Positions 1-6,201 of a DNA stretch of 8,810 nucleotides are shown in pieces; position 1 is the stretch's first letter, and the number at the start of each line of letters is the position of its first letter. Position numbers and translations under genes: made by a program. The DNA lies in contig CAYIWL010000035.1 in NCBI GenBank assembly GCA_964367085.1, positions 1 to 8,810 of the forward strand. The letters run 5' to 3'. The DNA comes from JACPIN01 sp964367085. Its GTDB lineage: Archaea > Nanobdellota > Nanobdellia > SCGC-AAA011-G17 > ARS1403. The notes beneath the pieces were generated by a model that was given only the letters and a program-made list of their open reading frames with translations, did not search any database and was not told the DNA's origin.

Positions 1-1278
1 TATAAGTCTCCATTACCTGAAAAGATAAGATGGAGAAATTGGGCAGTTAATCCTGAAGGAATGACTGGAGAGGAACTTCTTGATTTTATTAATAACGACT
101 TATTCAAAACATTAAAAAGTCTAAAACTGGATGAAAAAAGTGATCAAAGAGGATACATTATAAAGCAAGTTTTTGAAGACGCATACAATTATATGAAGAA
201 TGGTATTTTAATAAGACAAGTAGTGAATAAAATAAATGAACTTGATTTTACAACTGCTGAAGATAGACATCAATTTAACGATATTTATGAAACAATTTTA
301 AAAGAATTGCAGAGCGCAGGCAGTGCTGGAGAATTTTATACGCCTCGTCCCGTAACTCAGTTCATAGTTGACATGGTTAATCCAAAGCTAGGAGATATTG
401 TTTTGGATCCTGCTTGCGGAACTGGGGGCTTTTTAATTTCTACATTAAATCATCTAAAAAAGAATGTTAAAACAACTGAAGATCAAAAAGTTTTAGAAAA
501 GACATTAAGGGGATTTGAAAAGAAACCGCTCCCACACCTTCTTTGTATGACTAATCTTATTTTACATGATATAGAAGTTCCAAGTGTTAAAAGAGATAAT
601 TCTTTGTCTCGTCCATTGATTGATTATACTGATAAGGATAAGGTTAATGTTGTTGTAACTAATCCTCCTTTTGGTGGAGCAGAAGAAGATGGTATAGAAA
701 ATAATTTTCCATCAGAATTTAGAACAAGAGAAACAGCCGATCTTTTCTTAGTTTTGATTACAAAACTTCTTAGGGATGGAGGAAAGTGTGGTTTAGTCTT
801 GCCAGATGGATTTCTATTCGGAGAAGGTATCAAAACAAGAATAAAAGAAAAACTTTTAGCTGAGTTCAATTTGCATACCATTGTAAGATTACCTAATGGT
901 GTATTTAGTCCATACACTGGAATAAGAACAAATCTTTTATTTTTCGAAAAGAACTCTAAAGGAACTAAAGATGTCTGGTATTTTGAACATCCTTTGCCAG
1001 AGGGTTATAAGATATATAATAAAACAAAGCCAGTAAGACATGAGGAGTTTCAGTTAGAGAAAGAGTGGTGGAATAATCGTGAAGATGAAAAATTCAAACA
1101 ATATTGCTGGAAGGTTTCTTTAGCTGACCTCCAAAAGAAAAATTATAATCTTGATATAAATAATCCAACCAAACCCGAAGAAGAAAAGGAACTTAGTAAA
1201 GAAGAGATTATAGCTAAGATTGAGCAGAATATTAAGAGAATAAGTGATATTTTGAAAGAGATTAAAGGAGAGTGGTGA
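1..1278 (+). CDS. hsdM: Type I restriction-modification methyltransferase subunit HsdM, 5'-partial
   Basis: HsdM is the N6-adenine methyltransferase subunit of a type I R-M enzyme and works with HsdS, using S-adenosylmethionine. The reading frame is open from base 1: the residues before the first in-window ATG at 61 (LPEKIRWRNWAVNPEG) match the family, so that ATG is internal and the true start lies upstream. About 425 residues are present, and by family length perhaps 50-70 are missing. Visible landmarks are SAGEFYTPRPV (near 322-354), SAM-binding motif I LDPACGTGGF (about 403-432), catalytic motif IV NPPFGG (661-678), and the C-terminal YNLDINNP region followed by a helical tail (about 1143-1275) that contacts HsdS. 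All key motifs are intact. The stop lies just before the next gene, whose ribosome-binding site is inside the hsdM end, so it is the first visible gene of an hsdM-metalloprotease-hsdS-anchored protein operon. Confidence 0.96.
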   Translation, partial: YKSPLPEKIRWRNWAVNPEGMTGEELLDFINNDLFKTLKSLKLDEKSDQRGYIIKQVFEDAYNYMKNGILIRQVVNKINELDFTTAEDRHQFNDIYETILKELQSAGSAGEFYTPRPVTQFIVDMVNPKLGDIVLDPACGTGGFLISTLNHLKKNVKTTEDQKVLEKTLRGFEKKPLPHLLCMTNLILHDIEVPSVKRDNSLSRPLIDYTDKDKVNVVVTNPPFGGAEEDGIENNFPSEFRTRETADLFLVLITKLLRDGGKCGLVLPDGFLFGEGIKTRIKEKLLAEFNLHTIVRLPNGVFSPYTGIRTNLLFFEKNSKGTKDVWYFEHPLPEGYKIYNKTKPVRHEEFQLEKEWWNNREDEKFKQYCWKVSLADLQKKNYNLDINNPTKPEEEKELSKEEIIAKIEQNIKRISDILKEIKGEW

Positions 1279-1280
1279 AG

Positions 1281-1871
1281 ATGGAAAAAAAGCAAATAGA
1301 TTTTAAATCTTTGTTTAAAAGTTTACCCCTTTCTATTTTTTCTATTGTTATAGCTTTTTTCTTTACATTCACATTGATTTATTTTAATTTTTATATTCAT
1401 GAATTAGGACATGCAAATTCTGCATTACTTCATACAGTAATAACTCACAACACTTCAACAACGATTAATTTTACTTATCAAGATTATATGTTATTTGGAA
1501 AGAATTTAGGATTAAAGTATCCCAAACAGACTTTAGCAGTTATGCCTAACTTAATGTCTATTTATGGGGTTTTATTTTCAATAATATTTTATGCCTTTAT
1601 TTTCTTGCTTTTAGCAAAAATAAAACTAATAAAAAACAATAATTATTTAGGGATTCCTTTAGCGATAACTTTCTTAGCTTTAATCCTTCAAGATATTGTT
1701 TCTAACTTATTTTGTGGAACTGATGGTTTAGACTTGGCTTGTAGTCAATTTACTTTTGGAATTATCTCTTGGGTTTTTTGGATAACTATTTTATTGTCAT
1801 TAGGATTTTTCTTTAATCTTTTATTTATGACTTTATTTAATAAAATAAAACGAGGTAAACAAAATGGCTGA
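1281..1871 (+). CDS. Four-helix membrane protein with HELGH zinc-protease motif (M50/S2P-like candidate)
   Basis: This 196-residue protein has four predicted membrane segments (about 14-38, 90-113, 121-143, 158-186). The first ends in HELGH (residues 40-44, nt 1398-1412), the HEXXH zinc signature as found at the membrane face in site-2-type M50 proteases (HELGHA). A later GTDGLD stretch (146-151), or D138 in the third helix, could supply the third metal ligand given by LDG in that family. It would be an intramembrane metalloprotease; its substrate is unknown. I chose ATG 1281 because GGAG (1267-1270) lies 10 bases upstream; GTG at 1272 or 1275 in the same frame would add up to three residues but sits almost on the GGAG. 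It follows hsdM with essentially no gap and overlaps hsdS by 8 bases, so it is co-transcribed with the methyltransferase genes. Such a gene is not a usual part of hsd operons. The family assignment is by motif only; a non-proteolytic membrane protein is possible. Confidence 0.72.
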   Translation: MEKKQIDFKSLFKSLPLSIFSIVIAFFFTFTLIYFNFYIHELGHANSALLHTVITHNTSTTINFTYQDYMLFGKNLGLKYPKQTLAVMPNLMSIYGVLFSIIFYAFIFLLLAKIKLIKNNNYLGIPLAITFLALILQDIVSNLFCGTDGLDLACSQFTFGIISWVFWITILLSLGFFFNLLFMTLFNKIKRGKQNG

Positions 1872-3183
1872 ATGGAAGAAGGTTAAACTAAAGGATATTT
1901 TAAAGCAGTATAGGAATACTCACTGGGTAGAGGATAAACATTACAAACAAGTCACCATTTCACAAACGGGAGAGGTTTCTTATAGGGGAACAAAACATGG
2001 ATCTCAGATAGGAAGAAAAAGGCAATTTATTATAGATCTAAAAAACCATCCAAATACTTTGATATTTATTAGACAGGGGGTTTACAAGGGAGGGATTGGT
2101 ATTTGTCCTAAAGAGGTAGATGGTTGCTTAGTTACAGAGAATATGCCTATGTTTGATATAGTGGGAGTTAATCCAGAATATTTGATATACTATCTAAAAA
2201 GTCCACAATTTAAGGAGAATGTTGATAAATTAGTTCCATTAGGAACTGCACAAAAAGCTGTTCACGAGAGGCAGTTATTAGAAATAGAAATTTTTCTTCC
2301 TTCTCTTAAAGAGCAAGAGCGAATAATTAAGGGAGTTAAGTCTAATTCAGAAAATATTTCAGAATTAAATAATATTAATAATAAAAATGAATCATATATC
2401 TCAAAACTACGCCAACAAATTCTTCAAGAAGCAGTTCAAGGCAAATTAGTCAAGCAAGATCCAAAAGACGAACCTGTTTCAGTATTATTAAAGAAAATTC
2501 AGAAAGAGAAAGATAAATTAATCAAAGAAGGTAAACTAAAAAAGGAAAAGCCATTCAAAACTATTTCTGAAGAAGAAATCCCCTACGAATTGCCGAATGG
2601 TTGGGAATGGGTAAGATTGGGGGACATCTGCGAAAGAATACATTATGGTTATACTGCTTCTGCAATACATAATAACAAGGGAGTGAGATTGTTAAGGATA
2701 ACAGATATACAAAACAGCAAAGTAAAATGGAATGGAGTTCCGAGTTGCCAAATAAGTGATTCTGAGTGCAATAAATATATCCTTAATGAAAATGATATTT
2801 TAATTGCGAGAACGGGAGGAACAATAGGGAAATCTTACCTTGTTAAGAATATTAATGTTAAAGCAGTTTTTGCTTCATATCTTATAAGAGCGATTCCCCT
2901 TAAAAAAATTAATCCTGATTATATTAAGATCTTTTTAGGTTCGACTCTTTATTGGGATCAATTATTTCAAAACTCTATGGGAACGGGGCAACCTAATGTT
3001 AATGGTGTAGCATTAAGTAACCTGAAATTTCCTCTTCCTCCCCTTTCCGAGCAAAAACGCATAGTAGAAAAAGTGGACAAGTTAATGGCTTATTGTGATG
3101 AGTTAGAAAATCAAGTCAAGGAAAGCCAAGAGAATAGTGAAAGGTTAATGAGCGCTGTTTTGAAGGAGAGTTTTGAAAAATGA
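1864..3183 (+). CDS. hsdS: Type I restriction-modification specificity subunit HsdS
   Basis: HsdS sets the bipartite DNA target of the type I enzyme and bridges HsdM and HsdR. The 439 residues show the normal layout: target-recognition domain 1 (about 1-155), central conserved helical spacer (about 160-235, containing SKLRQQILQEAVQGKLV at 180-196), target-recognition domain 2 (about 245-400, opening with ELPNGWEWVRLGDI), and a C-terminal helix (about 400-437). Each recognition domain closes with the same element, LPSLKEQERI (145-154) and LPPLSEQKRI (391-400), the family's internal pseudo-repeat. The two domains are otherwise unlike, so an asymmetric bipartite target is expected; its sequence cannot be read from here. 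Length is normal for the family and the gene looks intact. GAGGT at 1852-1856 lies 7 bases before the ATG. It overlaps the membrane-protein gene upstream by 8 bases and the next gene by 4. Confidence 0.96.
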   Translation: MAEWKKVKLKDILKQYRNTHWVEDKHYKQVTISQTGEVSYRGTKHGSQIGRKRQFIIDLKNHPNTLIFIRQGVYKGGIGICPKEVDGCLVTENMPMFDIVGVNPEYLIYYLKSPQFKENVDKLVPLGTAQKAVHERQLLEIEIFLPSLKEQERIIKGVKSNSENISELNNINNKNESYISKLRQQILQEAVQGKLVKQDPKDEPVSVLLKKIQKEKDKLIKEGKLKKEKPFKTISEEEIPYELPNGWEWVRLGDICERIHYGYTASAIHNNKGVRLLRITDIQNSKVKWNGVPSCQISDSECNKYILNENDILIARTGGTIGKSYLVKNINVKAVFASYLIRAIPLKKINPDYIKIFLGSTLYWDQLFQNSMGTGQPNVNGVALSNLKFPLPPLSEQKRIVEKVDKLMAYCDELENQVKESQENSERLMSAVLKESFEK

Positions 3184-3698
3184 ATTGGGATTTAGCCTTC
3201 AAGATATTTACTGGACTTGGAGCGATAATTTCATTTATCTTGGGAATATTTAGTATAATTGAATATCGAAAGAAGAGAGTTAATTTGGAGATTAAAGTCA
3301 AACCTAGGTTTTTTTGGTCTAAGTTGAATCCTCCAAGATATAAAGAAGGAACAAGAGTTACTAAATTTCTTATCGACATTGAACTAATTAATAAAGGTCT
3401 TGAGTCGACAACTTTATCATCGGTTGAATTTAGATTTGATCATCCAAATCTAAAAAGAATAGAATTGGATACCTACAATAGCAATGAAACAATTATTTCT
3501 TTAAATTCCAATATTTTTCCTATGAGAATCTCAGGAAATGATAGAAGAAATGAGAAATTGACTATAGTTCAACAGAATGTATTAATCGATGATGAAATAA
3601 AGAAAATTAATGCAAGAATCGTATTCAAAACACCTCATAAATCGATAATTAAAGAAGTTAATTTTAACAGAGACGAAAATAAGCTACCTCATGAATAA
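3180..3698 (+). CDS. Single-pass membrane-anchored protein of unknown function, coupled to hsdS
   Basis: I do not recognise this 172-residue protein. It has one N-terminal hydrophobic helix (about 7-27, AFKIFTGLGAIISFILGIFS), then a basic stop-transfer patch (EYRKKR), then a polar domain of about 140 residues whose alternating pattern suggests mostly beta strands (for example FLIDIELINKG and KINARIVFK). The basic residues after the helix favour the soluble part being cytoplasmic. The start ATG overlaps the hsdS stop as ATGA, and AAGGAG (3163-3168) lies 11 bases upstream, so translation is probably coupled to hsdS. It is the last gene of the operon: the next gene converges from the other strand with 6 bases between stop codons. 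By position it could tether or regulate the restriction enzyme at the membrane, but nothing in the sequence proves a role. Confidence 0.8.
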   Translation: MNWDLAFKIFTGLGAIISFILGIFSIIEYRKKRVNLEIKVKPRFFWSKLNPPRYKEGTRVTKFLIDIELINKGLESTTLSSVEFRFDHPNLKRIELDTYNSNETIISLNSNIFPMRISGNDRRNEKLTIVQQNVLIDDEIKKINARIVFKTPHKSIIKEVNFNRDENKLPHE

Positions 3699-3701
3699 TA
3701 A

Positions 3702-3714
3702 AAATCATCGATTT
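3702..3714. terminator. Short inverted repeat and T-tract between convergent operons
   Basis: AAATC (3702-3706) and GATTT (3710-3714) form a perfect 5-bp inverted repeat with a 3-base loop, exactly where the hsd operon and the small minus-strand operon meet. Immediately downstream on the minus strand is the T-rich run TTTTTATTATT (3704-3694), the kind of tract on which archaeal RNA polymerase terminates. The plus-strand side is less T-rich. The repeat overlaps the last codons of the 57-residue gene. Termination here is inferred from position and composition. Confidence 0.4.
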
Positions 3715-3878
3715 ATGTTTATTACAATATTAAATGCTCCAATCGCTGCTAATGCTGTAACTAATCCTGCCATTGGAACGTAAATACCATCGAGCCATAT
3801 TGCCCAGACTATACTTGTTATTAGCCATAGAACAAGAAATATTATTGCTTGAGCAAGAAGGTTTCCCTTTTTATTCAT
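3705..3878 (-). CDS. Small two-helix membrane protein, 57 residues
   Basis: Read on the minus strand from ATG 3878 to TGA 3707-3705, this gives 57 residues: a short basic N-terminus (MNKKG), a hydrophobic helix at about 8-29 (rich in I, L, V, W), a short DGIY turn, and a second hydrophobic helix at about 33-54. The start ATG overlaps the stop of the 73-residue gene as ATGA. No Shine-Dalgarno sequence is visible before it, so translation probably depends on re-initiation after the upstream gene. It is the third and last gene of the minus-strand operon headed by the nuclease-like gene. Strong amphipathic patterning and the overlap make it a likely real gene despite its size. No family is recognised; a small membrane partner or a pore-forming toxin-like peptide are both conceivable. 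Confidence 0.65.
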   Translation of the reverse strand: MNKKGNLLAQAIIFLVLWLITSIVWAIWLDGIYVPMAGLVTALAAIGAFNIVININR

Positions 3879-4096
3879 TTTTCTAAATCGTTTTTTAATT
3901 CTTTAAATTTCCTCCATTTGCCTAGATCTTTTATGTCCTCCTGAAGTTCTGCAAAGTTTTCTTTACTTATTCCTCTGACACCTATTTGGTCAGATCTCAA
4001 TCTAAAGATTAACTCAACATAACTTTCATCTATAGGTTTATCGGCAGGTTGTTTAAAGAAAACATTCCATTTATCAGTTTCGATTGTATTGTTCAT
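3875..4096 (-). CDS. Small charged protein of unknown function, 73 residues
   Basis: I do not recognise this protein. It is soluble-looking, with a central VELIFRLRSDQIGVRGIS stretch and a highly charged, probably helical C-terminal third (about 45-73, rich in E, D and K). It has no membrane segment and no cysteine or histidine cluster. The start overlaps the stop of the nuclease-like gene as ATGA, and its own stop overlaps the start of the 57-residue membrane gene the same way. A good ribosome-binding site, GGGAGGT, lies at 4110-4104, 7 bases before the ATG. The chain of overlaps suggests that the three products are made together. It does not look like a frameshifted C-terminus of the nuclease, because it lacks the hydrophobic helical end of that family. 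Confidence 0.7.
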   Translation of the reverse strand: MNNTIETDKWNVFFKQPADKPIDESYVELIFRLRSDQIGVRGISKENFAELQEDIKDLGKWRKFKELKNDLEK

Positions 4097-4344
4097 CTTA
4101 TTAACCTCCCATTATGCCTTACTCGTGCAACCACTCGATTATATGATCTGCCAATCGGTTGAAGAGTTACTGTTTTACCTTGAATTTGTCTTTTCAAACT
4201 TTCGGTTGCCTTTCTACCTCCAAACTGCCATCTTTCAGGAGCGTTAACGCCTGCAAGACGAACATAGTTGCTTCCGTTTATCTTTCTATATGTTTGGAAT
4301 GTGTCTCCATCCAATACCCTCTTAACTGTTCTTCTTATCATCAT
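4093..4344 (-). CDS. Minimal staphylococcal-nuclease-like (SNase/thermonuclease) protein, 83 residues
   Basis: The protein matches the SNase fold's core motifs: VKRVLDGDTF (7-16), VRLAGVNAPE (28-37), GGRKATESLKRQI (42-54), GKTVTLQPIG (56-65) and YNRVVARV (68-75). By motif alignment with nuclease A, D14 corresponds to Asp21, R29 to Arg35, E37 to Glu43 and R70 to Arg87, so both catalytic arginines and the general base are present; N34 replaces metal ligand Asp40. It stops shortly after the last strand and lacks the C-terminal helices of typical thermonucleases, which are usually well over 100 residues. There is no signal peptide, so it would act in the cytoplasm. The start is ATG 4344 (a second ATG follows at once), with GGAGGT (4358-4353) 8 bases upstream. 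It heads the three-gene minus-strand operon. The nuclease may be active, a nucleic-acid-binding relic, or need a partner from the operon. Confidence 0.85.
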   Translation of the reverse strand: MMIRRTVKRVLDGDTFQTYRKINGSNYVRLAGVNAPERWQFGGRKATESLKRQIQGKTVTLQPIGRSYNRVVARVRHNGRLIR

Positions 4345-4380
4345 TTGACTTTACCTCCATTTTAATTTGTTTTTAAGAGT

Positions 4381-4409
4381 ATAGATACTATTTAAAGTTT
4401 ACTATCTAT
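4381..4409. promoter_or_regulatory. Candidate operator: inverted repeat flanking the TATA box
   Basis: ATAGATACTA (4381-4390) and TACTATCTAT (4400-4409) are inverted copies matching at 9 of 10 positions, separated by 9 bases that contain TTTAAA, the core of the minus-strand TATA box. A protein bound here would block or bend that promoter. The hexamer TACTAT also recurs at 4386-4391, 4400-4405 and 4425-4430, the last directly before the plus-strand BRE. The winged-helix protein encoded next door is the obvious candidate binder, by inference. Confidence 0.45.
4389..4402 (-). promoter_or_regulatory. BRE/TATA promoter of the SNase-like operon
   Basis: On the minus strand CTTTAAATA (4397-4389) is a good archaeal TATA box, with the purine-rich GTAAA just upstream resembling a BRE. 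A transcription start about 25 bases downstream, near 4368, would leave a leader of about 20 bases containing the ribosome-binding site GGAGGT (4358-4353). The box sits inside an inverted repeat (4381-4409). Confidence 0.65.
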
Positions 4410-4432
4410 TTAATATAAGCATCATACTATGG

Positions 4433-4447
4433 GGAAGATTTATAAAC
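4433..4447 (+). promoter_or_regulatory. BRE/TATA promoter of the wHTH-PIN operon
   Basis: GGAAGA followed by TTTATAAAC (4439-4447) fits an archaeal BRE plus TATA box. Transcription would begin near 4468, giving a leader of about 25 bases that carries the ribosome-binding site at 4479-4487. It faces away from the SNase operon promoter. Confidence 0.7.
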
Positions 4448-4478
4448 CTCTCTTATGATATGTATATATGAAAAGATG

Positions 4479-4487
4479 GGAGGTGAT
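4479..4487 (+). promoter_or_regulatory. Full-length Shine-Dalgarno of the wHTH gene
   Basis: GGAGGTGAT is fully complementary to the 9-base anti-Shine-Dalgarno end typical of archaeal 16S rRNA and ends 5 bases before ATG 4493. It fixes that start and is the strongest ribosome-binding site in the window, suggesting efficient translation. Confidence 0.75.
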
Positions 4488-4492
4488 TTGTT

Positions 4493-5560
4493 ATGGTAAA
4501 TAGAAGAAATGCAGAACAAATCCAAGAAGATATTCTCTCTCACTTAAAAGAAGGGCCTAAATCTATAAAGAAGTTGAGTGAACTTACCGAATCAACTTGG
4601 GCAACAATTAACACTCATTTGAATAATTTAAAAGAAGAAAATAAAGTCAGAGAGATCCTTTCTGTTAATAATATGAGGGTATTTATTAGATCAGATTATC
4701 CCGTTTTTTATGGGCTTCCACTAGATAAAGAAAAGAGAAATCTTAGTCTTTATTTGTTAGCAAAGATAATTGACTCTTGGAAAAACACGCATGATGGGGA
4801 AATACCAAATAAGACTACTGTTCAAAAAATTGCAGTTGAAATTGCGAAGAACGAACCTTCTCTAAATCTTCCAGTGGTTAGATTCCATTATGGAAAGGTT
4901 CTTCCAGTAAGTATTGAACCTCAAAATGCGAATCAAATATTGATAGATTATAATGTATCTAAGCCAAAGAACTCGGACGATATTTTAAAAAAAATTAACC
5001 ATGAGATAAAAAACGGAAATCATACAAATATCGCTTGGAAGGAAAAGAAAAAGCAATATGAAAAACATAAAGATATGAAAATTTATTTGTTGAAAGATAA
5101 AATAGAATATGCTTCACATAATAAAGACGATTTTAAAGCCGAAACAGAAAAGATAATTTATGATTTCTTTTTAGAGATTCCTTCTACTCAAAGATATTCT
5201 TATTATTTACAAAGATATCACGATTTTATCAGTGCATTTGAATTTATAATCCATTCTAGTGAGTTTGAAAAAGAAAAAAAACAATATATTCAAGAAATAA
5301 TAGAAGTATTCGATTCTATCTGGCAATCATTAACAACTCAATTTTTCTTTGAAGATTTTGGCTCCCAGACTGATAAAGAATTGGAAGAAATTCAAGAAAA
5401 TATAGAAAAGAATACTTTTGAGATCGATATCTTTCAAATAGATGATAAAATAACTAATCTATTAAGTTACAAGAAGTACCTTACTATAAAGAAGAAAGAA
5501 TTAAATGAAAATGAAAGAAAGATTATGGGTATTTTATTAGAAGGAGCAAATGAAGAATGA
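4493..5560 (+). CDS. Winged-helix DNA-binding protein, first gene of a PIN-nuclease pair
   Basis: The 355-residue protein begins with a winged helix-turn-helix domain (about 8-66): helix AEQIQEDILSHLKE, then SIKKLSELTESTWATINTHLNNL as the helix-turn-helix, then a short wing ending MRVFIRS. The rest (about 75-355) is not a family I recognise. It is lysine- and glutamate-rich, mainly helical by pattern, and has no catalytic motif I can name; a VVRFHYGKVLPVSIEP stretch (128-143) may be a beta element. Its stop overlaps the PIN gene's ATG as ATGA. It is transcribed from its own promoter, divergent from the SNase-like operon. The arrangement of a DNA-binding protein before a PIN nuclease resembles toxin-antitoxin operons such as VapBC, but this protein is several times larger than a usual VapB. 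It may repress the divergent promoter region, sense a signal with its large C-terminal part, and hold the nuclease in check; all three are inference. Confidence 0.85.
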   Translation: MVNRRNAEQIQEDILSHLKEGPKSIKKLSELTESTWATINTHLNNLKEENKVREILSVNNMRVFIRSDYPVFYGLPLDKEKRNLSLYLLAKIIDSWKNTHDGEIPNKTTVQKIAVEIAKNEPSLNLPVVRFHYGKVLPVSIEPQNANQILIDYNVSKPKNSDDILKKINHEIKNGNHTNIAWKEKKKQYEKHKDMKIYLLKDKIEYASHNKDDFKAETEKIIYDFFLEIPSTQRYSYYLQRYHDFISAFEFIIHSSEFEKEKKQYIQEIIEVFDSIWQSLTTQFFFEDFGSQTDKELEEIQENIEKNTFEIDIFQIDDKITNLLSYKKYLTIKKKELNENERKIMGILLEGANEE

Positions 5561-6201
5561 GATGGTTTTTGGATATGTGTATTATTCTTGATTATATTAA
5601 CGAAGGAGATAACAAGAACATCGTAACTAAAACTATTTCTTTTGTGAGTCAAAAAAAGGAAAATAAGTTTGTTCTTTGCTATTATATAAAAGAAGAAAAT
5701 ATTCCAAAGTGGCTTAACAGAAAAAGAATTATTTTTAGAGAGATATTGAGACAGATAAAGGATAGTTCCTATATACCTTATTCAGATAAAGAATGTAATA
5801 ATTTATGGGAAAGAGATAAAAACCAAGTATTAAAACTTGTATCTTTTACAAATACTTTCCAAGACAAAACCGAGACAATTAAAAGCTTTGAGAATGTTTA
5901 TCAAGAAATAGAAAGGAGAATTAAAGAATTTATTGAAAAAAATATAGATGAGCTTGTTATTCCAATAAATGAAATCGATCAGAATTTAAAGAGTTGCCTT
6001 TTTTCTTGGTTAACTCCAAATGACTCCGATTCAAAAACAATTGCTTCTGCAATCCAAGAACATAATAAAAAAGAAGTCGTGATTATTACAGCAGACAAAA
6101 AAGATTGGACTAAAGAACTTTTAGAAGAAGTACATAATGATTTTAGTTTAAAAAAAATCTATGTTAAGTTGCCAGAAATAAAATATGTTCAAGATTTGTA
6201 A
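5557..6201 (+). CDS. PIN-domain ribonuclease-like protein
   Basis: PIN nucleases cut RNA with a cluster of acidic residues binding Mg or Mn. In this 214-residue protein the expected landmarks are present: N-terminal WFLDMCIILDYI with D6, an acidic residue after the second strand (E46 or E47), NDSDSKTIASAI with D156 and D158 (the usual D-x-x-I-A-x-A helix), and VIITADKKDW with D180 at the last catalytic position. About 100 residues between (roughly 55-150) form a charged, probably helical insert larger than in the 130-140-residue VapC toxins. The active site looks intact. The gene overlaps the wHTH gene by 4 bases with AAGGAG at 5541-5546, so the two are co-translated. Its 3' end overlaps hsdR on the other strand by 13 bases. 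A toxin or an infection-triggered RNase is plausible; the substrate is unknown. Confidence 0.82.
   Translation: MRWFLDMCIILDYINEGDNKNIVTKTISFVSQKKENKFVLCYYIKEENIPKWLNRKRIIFREILRQIKDSSYIPYSDKECNNLWERDKNQVLKLVSFTNTFQDKTETIKSFENVYQEIERRIKEFIEKNIDELVIPINEIDQNLKSCLFSWLTPNDSDSKTIASAIQEHNKKEVVIITADKKDWTKELLEEVHNDFSLKKIYVKLPEIKYVQDL

Noticed and set aside
61..63. ATG 61 as the start of hsdM.
   Set aside because: The frame is open to base 1 and the upstream residues match the HsdM family, so the gene begins outside the window.
3875..4344. The 73-residue gene as the frameshifted C-terminal half of a normal-length SNase.
   Set aside because: Its sequence lacks the helices expected after the SNase core, it has its own good ribosome-binding site, and the ATGA overlap is a normal gene junction.
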